A stretch of DNA of 64,000 bases from contig CBDCLS010000006.1 in the NCBI GenBank assembly GCA_965218775.1, positions 186,001-250,000 on the forward strand. Reading direction: 5' to 3'. Below the pieces are notes generated by a model. It did not search any database. It saw only the letters and a list, made by a program, of their open reading frames with translations, and had not been told where the DNA came from. Shown here one piece after another: positions 25,660 to 32,996 of this stretch; positions within the stretch are counted from its first letter, which is position 1, and every line of letters begins with the position of its first letter. This DNA comes from CAUZIZ01 sp965218775 (GTDB lineage: Bacteria > Acidobacteriota > UBA6911 > RPQK01 > JAJDTT01). The translations under genes were made by a program, and so were the position numbers.

Positions 25660-25803
25660 ATGGCTGACACGACCGACTTTGAAGGCACCTTGACCATGAC
25701 GGCGCAGGGAGGGCGGATCGCTGCCACGGCCATTGAACTCGGCACCCAGCCTGGCCAATTCACCACCCTGACGGTGACGCCGTCGGAGCAAGCCGGGCCC
25801 TCC
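25660..25803 (+). pseudogene. Orphan C-terminal fragment of an acidobacterial surface protein
   Basis: The frame encodes DFEGTLTMTAQGGRIAATAIELGTQPGQFTTLTVTPS. This matches the pattern at the end of each tandem C-terminal module in the large protein at 58933-62547 (DFEGLVKASTS..GVAATVIQTRPQEFVTMPVSAP). About 45 residues remain, with no credible start. A decayed relic. Confidence 0.55.
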
Positions 25804-25894
25804 AGGCGCCCGGAAGCTGCACCATCACGACGTGAAACTGGCTCCCCTGAGGCCCCAGACTCCGGGACGCGGGCATATTCAGGTCTTCCAAGGT

Positions 25895-28800
25895 TCAGGG
25901 GCCATCCGTGTAGCGGCGCGTCTCCAGGGGTTCCCCGAAGACCTCCTGTCCCGGGCCGTACCCCCCGCCTTCGGCTCCGACAACGTACTGGTAGTCAAGG
26001 ATGAAGGTCATCAGGTCGGCCATCTCCTGGTGGGAGATGGTCTCTTCCAGCCCCTCCGGCATCAGGGATTGACCCGTGGCTCGAATCTCCCGGATGTCTC
26101 TCCTCAGAAGGGTGTTCTGTAGGTCCTCACTCTCCGCCAGGGTGATGCTGGCCGCCGTCTCCTGGGCCATAAGGCCCGTGTAGAGGCGCCCCTTCTGGTC
26201 TGTCACCACATACTGGGTGTATTGGGACTCCACCAGCCGGTTCGGATCCAGGATGCTGGCCAGGAGCGGCTCCGGGTCTTCATAGCCTGCCACGATCAGA
26301 TTCGGGCCAACCGGATGCTGGGTAGTTCCCAACCGATGGCACTTGATGCACTCGCGCCGGTAGACCTCCTCGCCGCGTCCCCTGTCCCCCGCCAGCGTCA
26401 AGGCGGCCCGGTAGTCGGCCAGGACGTCCTGTCTCTCACCGGGAGTCACAGACTCGAAAAGGCTCACGGCCCGCTCTTGGATCCCCTCGTCGTCGTGGTT
26501 CATCAGGAGCTCGCGGCGTTTCGCGTCGATCTGGCGTGCGGGTATTTCCTCGGATTCGATGGCCCCCAGCAGGGCACGGGTCCAGTCCAGACGCGACAGG
26601 ATTCCCGACAGGACCCCGCCCCGGACCTTGGGGGTGTAAGTGGCCCAGGACTCCAACAGGAGTGGGGCAATCGCGGGTTCGTTGTAGCCGGCCAGGGCCT
26701 CGATGGCTGCCAGCTGAAGTGCCTGAGGCTGCTTTGCATCGACGAGCGCCGTCAGCGCTTCCCTGACCTCTTCGAAAGCAGCGTGACGGAGAAGGCGGAT
26801 CGCCGGCAGGCGCTCCTCCTCCGCGAGCTCGGCATCGGTGGCTGCCGAACGGGACCCATCCAGGAGACTCTGGATCATGCGGGTTGCCGAGGCAGGGATG
26901 TTCTCGAGGCCGGTGAAGGTCCTGCCGTTGATGGCCAGCCCCTCAGCCAGACTGGTCACGATGGCCAGCTGCACCTGGGGTTGGGACGCCAGGGTCGGGT
27001 AGGTAGAGACGGCTCCGGTCAGCCGGTTGAGCTCAGAGGCAATGCCCCGGCCTCCCACCACTCGGGCCAACGGAGCCAGCCACTGCTGGGCTAATGGCTC
27101 CTGGTCGAATCCGTCCAGCTTCGCCAGCTCGGTAAAGAGACGGTCGGCCAGATCGGTGCTGGAGCTCAGGACTGAATTTCGAATCCAGCGGTCTGTAGAG
27201 TCGCTTCTGGCGATCTTCACCAGAGCCGGCAGGATTCGACTGTTCCCGATCTCACCCAGAGCAAGAGCGACTCGCAGACGCACTCGAGGGTTCTCGTCCC
27301 CGGCCATCTCCAGGATCCTCTGGGAGAGGCCTCTGGAGCGATTCATCCGGCTCTCTGAATGCTCGACGGCGTGCATCCGAACCCCCGGAGAGGAATCGGA
27401 CAGTGCCCTGGCCACGTCCGCGTCTCTCAAGGCTCCCAGCCCCTTCAGCGACCAGAGGGCGTGCATCCGGGCCAGGGGATGCTTGCTCTCCTTCAGGAGC
27501 CGCCGCAGTCCAGAGACTGCCGAAGGGTCCTGACGCTCGTAGATGAGCCGATGGGCAGTCTCCCGCCACCAGCCGCCGGGGTGCTCTAGGTGCCCCACCA
27601 GCTCCTGGATGCTGGCCTCACCCAGGCGGGGGGCAGGCGGTACCTTGAAACCGGGTGGTGCCACCCGGTAGATCCGACCATGCTCCGAGCCTCGGGAGAA
27701 GTCCAGGTGCTCGAGGACCCTCTCCGGCACATGGCCGTGCTCGATCAATTCCCTACACATGTCCAGCACGTAGAGGGTGCCATCGGGTGCGTTGACCGAG
27801 TTTACAGGGCGGAACCAGTTATCGCTGGAGCGGACAAACTCGGTATTCTCGGCATCGTCGCGGACTGCTCTGAAGGTGGCCCCATCGGGTTCGAGCACAC
27901 GCCGGTGAAGCAGATTGGCAGTGGCGGCACCGGTGAAGATGTTGCCCCGGTACTTCTCGGGGTAGGCGTGTCCCGTATAGACCTTCACACCTGCCCAGGC
28001 GGCAGCGTAGGCCTGATAGTCCTCCCGACCGCCCTCCTCGACCCGAGCGATCCTTCCCGCGAAGATCCGTCGGGCCTGCCGGATCTTTCGCCATCGTTCG
28101 ATGGGGCTGGTCCGGTAGATGGCCAGCCGCCCCTCGGTCAGCGCGTTGACCTCCATGTTGCCCATCGTCAGGTAGCCGTGAAGGTCGAAGAAGAGGTAGG
28201 GATTCCGCTCCAGGTATCCGGGTGGCATGACGACGTGCCGTCCGAAGGAGCCGGCTCGGCAGACGAAGCGGTTGTACCAGGCGTCGAAAGTGTGCCCAAA
28301 CTGGAAAGTCTGGGTGGTGAGCTCTAGTTGCCTGGTCACCGGATCGAAGCTGAAGTCACGGTTGTAGACGGAGATGGGCTTGGCATCGGGCTGGTCTCCG
28401 GGACGGATGTAGCCGCCGTTGCCACCGGTGGAAGCGTAGATCTTGTGGTCTACCCCCCAGATGATGTTGTTGAGCATCTGCTGTTCGTTGGTGACACCGA
28501 ATCCGGTATAGATCTTCTCTCGAATGTCGGCTTGACCGTCGCCGTCCGTGTCCTTGAAGTAGAGGATATCCGGCGGCGCCGAGACAAAGAGTCCCTGCTT
28601 CCAGACCGCCACGCCGGTGGGCCAGACCAGCTTGTCGGCGAAGACGCTCGCCGCCTCATAGTGGCCGTCTCCATCCCGATCCTCCAGCAGCCGAATCCTT
28701 CCCGTGCCCTCTTCACCCGGCGGAGGCTGGCGAGGGTAGCCATAGAACTCTGCCACGTACATGCGGCCGTTCTCGTCGAAGGTAGCGGACAGGGGTTCGA

Positions 28801-29047
28801 CCACCTGGGGCTCGTGGGCTACCAGCTCCATCCGAAAGCCCCCGGTCGTCTCGAAGGTCTTCAAAGCCTCGGCAGGCTCGGTCGGCGGAATCGGTTTCAG
28901 GTACTCTCGAAGGGCGTCCGGATCTCTCGAGATATCGACGATCTCCCTGTATTGGTCCCTGGTGTCCTCGGCAGGACCGTCCATACAGGAGGGAGAAATC
29001 GACAGGCTTGCGAGCATCAGAATCTGGCGGATTCTGCTCCGGTTCAC
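25895..29047 (-). CDS. PVC-type membrane-bound heme/HEAT protein (putative dehydrogenase)
   Basis: A 1050-aa secreted or lipid-anchored protein. The chosen GTG (29047) gives VNRSRIRQILMLASLSISPSC, a lipoprotein-like signal; the frame stays open upstream to 29272, but that part looks non-coding. Domains in order: a glucose/sorbosone-dehydrogenase-like six-bladed propeller (about 60-450: MYVAEFYGYPRQPP, DRDGDGHYE, FKDTDGDGQADIREKI, APDGTLYVLDM), HEAT repeats (about 500-860), and a C-terminal cytochrome c domain with CIKCH (RRECIKCHRLG) followed by the family tail (LLASILDPNRLVESQYTQYVVTDQKGRLYTGL…). Known from Planctomycetota and Bryobacterales as large periplasmic oxidoreductase-like proteins. 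Probably oxidises sugars or alcohols and passes electrons to cytochromes; substrate unknown. Confidence 0.88.
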   Translation of the reverse strand: MNRSRIRQILMLASLSISPSCMDGPAEDTRDQYREIVDISRDPDALREYLKPIPPTEPAEALKTFETTGGFRMELVAHEPQVVEPLSATFDENGRMYVAEFYGYPRQPPPGEEGTGRIRLLEDRDGDGHYEAASVFADKLVWPTGVAVWKQGLFVSAPPDILYFKDTDGDGQADIREKIYTGFGVTNEQQMLNNIIWGVDHKIYASTGGNGGYIRPGDQPDAKPISVYNRDFSFDPVTRQLELTTQTFQFGHTFDAWYNRFVCRAGSFGRHVVMPPGYLERNPYLFFDLHGYLTMGNMEVNALTEGRLAIYRTSPIERWRKIRQARRIFAGRIARVEEGGREDYQAYAAAWAGVKVYTGHAYPEKYRGNIFTGAATANLLHRRVLEPDGATFRAVRDDAENTEFVRSSDNWFRPVNSVNAPDGTLYVLDMCRELIEHGHVPERVLEHLDFSRGSEHGRIYRVAPPGFKVPPAPRLGEASIQELVGHLEHPGGWWRETAHRLIYERQDPSAVSGLRRLLKESKHPLARMHALWSLKGLGALRDADVARALSDSSPGVRMHAVEHSESRMNRSRGLSQRILEMAGDENPRVRLRVALALGEIGNSRILPALVKIARSDSTDRWIRNSVLSSSTDLADRLFTELAKLDGFDQEPLAQQWLAPLARVVGGRGIASELNRLTGAVSTYPTLASQPQVQLAIVTSLAEGLAINGRTFTGLENIPASATRMIQSLLDGSRSAATDAELAEEERLPAIRLLRHAAFEEVREALTALVDAKQPQALQLAAIEALAGYNEPAIAPLLLESWATYTPKVRGGVLSGILSRLDWTRALLGAIESEEIPARQIDAKRRELLMNHDDEGIQERAVSLFESVTPGERQDVLADYRAALTLAGDRGRGEEVYRRECIKCHRLGTTQHPVGPNLIVAGYEDPEPLLASILDPNRLVESQYTQYVVTDQKGRLYTGLMAQETAASITLAESEDLQNTLLRRDIREIRATGQSLMPEGLEETISHQEMADLMTFILDYQYVVGAEGGGYGPGQEVFGEPLETRRYTDGP

Positions 29048-29050
29048 CGG

Positions 29051-29063
29051 TCCGGATTTCTCA
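29051..29063. repeat. Solo IS1380-like terminal motif
   Basis: TCCGGATTTCTCA matches 12 of 13 bases of the terminal repeat of both IS1380 copies. No partner end or transposase is seen nearby. It lies 4 bp upstream of the chosen GTG start of the heme protein, so it may be an IS relic that altered the 5' end of that gene. Confidence 0.35.
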
Positions 29064-29401
29064 CGCTGAATCGTAGCGAGGTGTCGCAAGCGCCGGCCTG
29101 GCAAGGCTTGCGACCGAAGCACCCGGAGGCGTATTCGGTGCAGTCCGTTGAGGACGCTGAGAGAGCTTAACGCAGCCAGGACGGATGATTGCGTCGCCCC
29201 AGTAGGTTGAGTGTGGGAAACCAGGATTAACATCATGGGGATTATCATGCGCCGGATAATCCGCCCGTTCAAGTCCTCGGCGTGATCGGGATTACTGTTA
29301 GCGGTGAGTCCGTCCCTGGTCAGTGCTGTATTACGGATCAGCGAGCCGCAACGAATTGGAACGAATCGAAGGCCTCGACAAAAGTTTTAAGATCAAGGTA
29401 A
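29064..29401. other. Non-coding region upstream of the heme protein
   Basis: No gene is supported. Leftward the heme-protein frame stays open through most of it, but the encoded sequence (Arg/Leu-rich, no family features) looks like read-through of non-coding DNA. Confidence 0.35.
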
Positions 29402-29695
29402 CCTTCGAAGGCCCTGATCGGGAGTCTCTCAACTTCTACGGCGATCACCGTTGTTGCAGCCTCCCGGGCAAGTCTGCCGGATGGGGAAGCACAGTCCATC
29501 GTCCTGGTGGGTGACGGTCTCTGGGATGTTCAGGTTGCTGCCGAGCTTGGATTTCGTTTTGTCGGGATCAACTCCGGGCCTCAGGCAGAACAACTACGCC
29601 AAGCGGGGGCCCAGACAGTCATCACCGATTTCGCGGACGTCGGTGGGTTTATGCAGGCACTTGGGGACAGCCGGGTCCCTCTATCACCCAGGTGA
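29402..29695 (+). pseudogene. C-terminal fragment of a HAD-superfamily hydrolase
   Basis: The open frame encodes …AQSIVLVGDGLWDVQVAAELGFRFVGINSGPQAEQLRQAGAQTVITDFADVGGFMQAL and ends in TGA at 29693-29695. The motif IVLVGDG..D…LG…G is HAD motif IV with its usual downstream strand. The N-terminal DxD motif and the cap are absent, so this is a relic of about 90 residues. Confidence 0.6.
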
Positions 29696-29949
29696 ACCGG
29701 GGTGAATTCGTCCCCCTGCCTGCACTGGATCATTCTGATGGAAAGCTTGGTCGAGGATGGGGAGATCTTGCTGCTGTCCGCTCTCTCCTCGGCACTTGGA
29801 CTCATGTTGCTAGCGGCTCAAGTCGTGCGCGGCTCTGTTGGACCTGGTTTTTTCGACTGGGTTTGATGTCGCTGAGATTCTGAGCACCTCGCCACTGGCG
29901 GTCAGTTCTCGATGATACTCTCGCCGCTCGTAGGATCAGGAAGAACCAA
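29696..29949. other. Gap upstream of MFS transporter
   Basis: No gene or clear regulatory site; an AGGATCAGGAAG just before 29950 probably holds the ribosome-binding site. Confidence 0.35.
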
Positions 29950-31398
29950 TTGCCTATCGCCCGACGCTCCAACTACAAATGGTGGGCCTTCTCTGCTATC
30001 GCAACCGGGACCCTCGCCTCGGTAATCGACCACGGCAGCGTCAACATTGCGCTGCCCTCCATCGCCCGGCATTTTGGCACCGATATTCCCAGCGTGCAGT
30101 GGGTTGTGATTGGCTATGCGTTGACCATCAGCTCACTGCTCTTGCCGATGGGCCGCTTAGCGGACTTGATCGGCCTCAGAAAGATGTACCTGTTGGGTTC
30201 TATGGTGTTTCTCCTGGGTGCGCTGGTGGCCGGTTCCTCATCCCAACTGTGGGTACTGATCCTCTCCCGGATTCTTCAAGGCAGCGGCGCGGCGATGACT
30301 CAGGGGACCGGTCTGGCGATCGTTACCGGCGTTTTTCCGGAAAGTGAACGCGGTAAGGCTATTGGATCCATCATGACGATCGTTGGAACCGGTGGGATCG
30401 CCGGCCCGGCACTGGGAGGCTTCCTGGTGGGTGCAATAGGCTGGCGCTGGGTCTTTTTCGCACCGATTCCCCTGGTTGTCGTCGGAGTGGTAGCGGTCCT
30501 GGCGATCCTGGACAACCAGCCCCTGATACCAAAGGACCCCGACAGCCATCGATCGGGTTTCGACTGGTTGGGGGCAACCCTATCTACCGGCATACTACTG
30601 GTCTTTCTGCTAGCCGTGAACAGCGGCCGGGTCTCCGGATGGACCTCGCCGCCCATGCTGCTCGCCATATTCGGCCTCGCCGCCCTCCTGACCACCTTTA
30701 TCTGGTGGGAGCTTCGCTGCCCCAGTCCGATGCTGGACCTGAAACTCTTCGCAAGTCGAACTTTTTCGTTTGGAGTATCCGCCAACTTCCTCAACTTCTT
30801 CGGCAGCTCCGCCCTCCTGTTTCTGGCGCCCTTTTATCTGCAGAGGGTGCTTGGATATAGCGCCGGCGAGTCGGGGCTGGTCGTGGTCCCCAGCGCCGTC
30901 TGTCTGGCGGTCCTGTCCCCTCTGGCCGGACGCCTCTCGGATCGCTACGGCTGGCGACCCTTCACCGTGGGAGGGCTTGCGCTGGCTGCCACAGGGTTGT
31001 TCCTCTTGTCACGGCTCGACGAGGGATCGTCACTTCCTTCGGTCGTGCTTGCGATGATGCTCCAGGGCTCGGGAATGGGCATCTTCTACACCCCCAACAG
31101 CAGTTCCATCTTGAGCGTTGTGGAGCGGGACAGATACGGGGTCGTGTCTTCCTTTCTCAATCTGGTGCGAAACGCCGGTAACGTAACCAGTGTCGCCGTG
31201 GCAACGGCTATCGTTACAGCTACCATGGGAGGCCTGGGATTCGAGCCCAGTTTTGAGGTGGTGCCAGGGAAGGGTGCTGTCGGAGTCAGCCAAGCCTTCA
31301 TCCTGGGGATACAGAATAGCTATTTGACGATGACGGGTCTGCTCTTGCTGGGAATGGTCATTTCCATCTTCAAGTTTGATGAGAGGTCGCACGTCTGA
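29950..31398 (+). CDS. MFS drug/proton antiporter, DHA2 (EmrB/QacA) type
   Basis: A 482-aa inner-membrane transporter, probably 14 helices, beginning at TTG (29950). Family features: VIDHGSVNIALPSI in helix 1 (equivalent to the D.TIVNVALP motif), the loop 2-3 motif MGRLADLIGLRKMYLLG, and motif C-like TIVGTGGIAGPALGGFLVGAIGWRWVF. Such proteins expel lipophilic drugs or metabolites using the proton gradient. The final codons (RSHV-stop) lie inside a tandem 8-bp repeat array, so the 3' end has been captured by or borders that repeat. It converges with the DUF1501 gene. Confidence 0.88.
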   Translation: MPIARRSNYKWWAFSAIATGTLASVIDHGSVNIALPSIARHFGTDIPSVQWVVIGYALTISSLLLPMGRLADLIGLRKMYLLGSMVFLLGALVAGSSSQLWVLILSRILQGSGAAMTQGTGLAIVTGVFPESERGKAIGSIMTIVGTGGIAGPALGGFLVGAIGWRWVFFAPIPLVVVGVVAVLAILDNQPLIPKDPDSHRSGFDWLGATLSTGILLVFLLAVNSGRVSGWTSPPMLLAIFGLAALLTTFIWWELRCPSPMLDLKLFASRTFSFGVSANFLNFFGSSALLFLAPFYLQRVLGYSAGESGLVVVPSAVCLAVLSPLAGRLSDRYGWRPFTVGGLALAATGLFLLSRLDEGSSLPSVVLAMMLQGSGMGIFYTPNSSSILSVVERDRYGVVSSFLNLVRNAGNVTSVAVATAIVTATMGGLGFEPSFEVVPGKGAVGVSQAFILGIQNSYLTMTGLLLLGMVISIFKFDERSHV

Positions 31399-31541
31399 AC
31401 GTCTGAACGTCGCACGTCCCAGGTAGTGGCTCATCGCGATGGTTTTCGAACCTTCAGGTTTCCAGCGCCGTCAGTCCCAGAGCTGTCTGCAGCCGGCATA
31501 GCGACTTGAGACGTTCAGACGTTCAGACGTTCAGACGCTCT
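31384..31541. repeat. Inverted arrays of an 8-bp repeat between convergent genes
   Basis: The left arm (31384-31420) contains tandem units of ACGTCTGA. The right arm (31509-31538) contains three to four units of the complement, GACGTTCA. The arms can pair into a long stem with a loop of about 90 bases. It fills the gap between the convergent MFS and DUF1501 genes, provides the MFS stop codon and abuts the DUF1501 stop, so a bidirectional terminator role is plausible. Confidence 0.65.
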
Positions 31542-32978
31542 TCAAGCCAGGATCTCCTCCACAATCCTCGCCGGGTATTGATCGGTGAGGCGTTCGTCGA
31601 GGCCGTGGCGATTGTAGACCAGCTCGCGGAAGTTCATCCCGAGTAGATGCAGCAGGGTGGCGTGGAAGTCGTGTACGCTGACTCGCTGATCCGCGGCCTT
31701 GTGGCCGATCCCGTCGGTGGATCCGTGGACGTGGCCGGCTTTGACCCCGCCGCCTGCCATCCAGAGGCTGAAGCCGTCGGGACCATGGTCGCGGCCGGCG
31801 GCTCCTCGGTCGCGATTTACCTGCGACAGGGGCATCCGTCCGAATTCTCCGCCCCAGATGACGAGGGTGTTCTCGAGTAGTCCGCGCCGCTTCAGATCTT
31901 TGATCAGGGCCGCGCTCGGCTGGTCGGTCTTGCCGCAGCTATAGACCAGGCTCTTCTCCAGGTTGTGGTGGGCATCCCAGATCTGCCCCTCGATGAAGAC
32001 CTGCACGAAGCGCACTCCACGCTCCACCAGGCGTCGAGCCATCAGGCAGCGCTTCCCATAGGATGCCGTAGCCTCGTTGTTGAGGCCGTACATCTCCCGA
32101 GTCGACTCATCTTCCTTCGAAAGATCCAGCGCATCGGAGGTGGCCAGCTGCATCCGGGCTGCCAATTCGAAGCTGGCAATACGGGCGTCCAACTCTGGCC
32201 TTCTCGGCCGTGACTCGAGGTGAGCTTGATCGAGACGCCGAAGCAGGGCTCGTTCCGCTGCCACCAGATCGCTGGGCAAGTCCCGCCGGGGCTTCAGATT
32301 CAAGACCGGGGGACCCTCAGATCGGAAGCGAGTCCCCTGATATACCGGAGGAAGCCAAGCCGACTGCCAATTCTGGCCTCGGTTGATGGGCAACCCCTTG
32401 GGGTCGTCCAGTACCACGTAGCCGGGGAGATTCTGATTCTCGCTGCCCAGGCCATAGACCACCCAGGAACCCAGAGAAGGACGATTGGGCAGAACTCGCC
32501 CCGAGTGCATCAAGTAGAGTGCCGTCTCGTGATTGGAGTGCTCGCCGTACATGGAGCGGACCAGGGTGATGTCGTCGACAACCTCCCCAAGATGGGGAAG
32601 GAGCGTGGAGAGCTCTATCCCGGATTCGCCATGCCTTTCGAACTGGTACGGCGAGGGGAGAAGCCCCCCCACCTCGTTGGCAAACTCGATCTGGTTAACG
32701 ATGTCCCGGGGAGCAGCAGATCCCTCAAGCCTCTTGAGCGCGGGTTTGGGGTCGAATAGATCGACCTGGCTGGGCCCGCCATTCATGAACAGATGAATGA
32801 CCGACGTGGCCCGCGGTTGAAAGTGGGACGGACGGGCCTTGAGGTCGTAGGTCCGGACACCGCTGGCCGCCAGGTCACTGGACAACAGGGTAGCCAGCGC
32901 CGCGCCATGCAGGCCATCGCCCAATCGCGAAAAAAACTCCCGCCGGCTCAAGCCATCGCTGTCGGTAGGTCGCTGCAT
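31542..32978 (-). CDS. DUF1501 secreted protein (sulfatase-like), pair A
   Basis: A 478-aa protein. The ATG at 32978 follows GGAGA and is preferred over an upstream TTG. The N-terminus LSRREFFSRLGDGLHGAALATLL is a Tat-type signal. The body shows DUF1501 hallmarks: HLFMNGGPSQVDLFDPKP, GVRFVQVFIEG, WDAHHNLEKS, LLENTLVIWGGEFGRMP, GRDHGPDGFSLWMAGGGVK, HDFHATLLHLLG. The fold is alkaline-phosphatase/sulfatase-like but the function is unknown. It lies 18 bp downstream of a cytochrome/DUF1549-1553 gene, the standard two-gene arrangement of this system. Presumably exported folded and active outside the cytoplasm with its partner. Confidence 0.9.
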   Translation of the reverse strand: MQRPTDSDGLSRREFFSRLGDGLHGAALATLLSSDLAASGVRTYDLKARPSHFQPRATSVIHLFMNGGPSQVDLFDPKPALKRLEGSAAPRDIVNQIEFANEVGGLLPSPYQFERHGESGIELSTLLPHLGEVVDDITLVRSMYGEHSNHETALYLMHSGRVLPNRPSLGSWVVYGLGSENQNLPGYVVLDDPKGLPINRGQNWQSAWLPPVYQGTRFRSEGPPVLNLKPRRDLPSDLVAAERALLRRLDQAHLESRPRRPELDARIASFELAARMQLATSDALDLSKEDESTREMYGLNNEATASYGKRCLMARRLVERGVRFVQVFIEGQIWDAHHNLEKSLVYSCGKTDQPSAALIKDLKRRGLLENTLVIWGGEFGRMPLSQVNRDRGAAGRDHGPDGFSLWMAGGGVKAGHVHGSTDGIGHKAADQRVSVHDFHATLLHLLGMNFRELVYNRHGLDERLTDQYPARIVEEILA

Positions 32979-32996
32979 GGTCAATCTCCCCGCTCT

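Larger units (their letters stand above)
25450..25894. other. Gap with hairpin and an orphan protein tail
   Basis: No intact gene. It contains a perfect 8-bp stem hairpin (25529-25548) and a fragment of an acidobacterial surface-protein C-terminus (25660-25803). Confidence 0.4.

Noticed and set aside
26222..27094. 290-aa plus-strand open frame (and similar frames at 27590-29170)
   Set aside because: Antisense to the PVC-type heme protein, whose motifs and CIKCH heme site establish the minus strand as coding.
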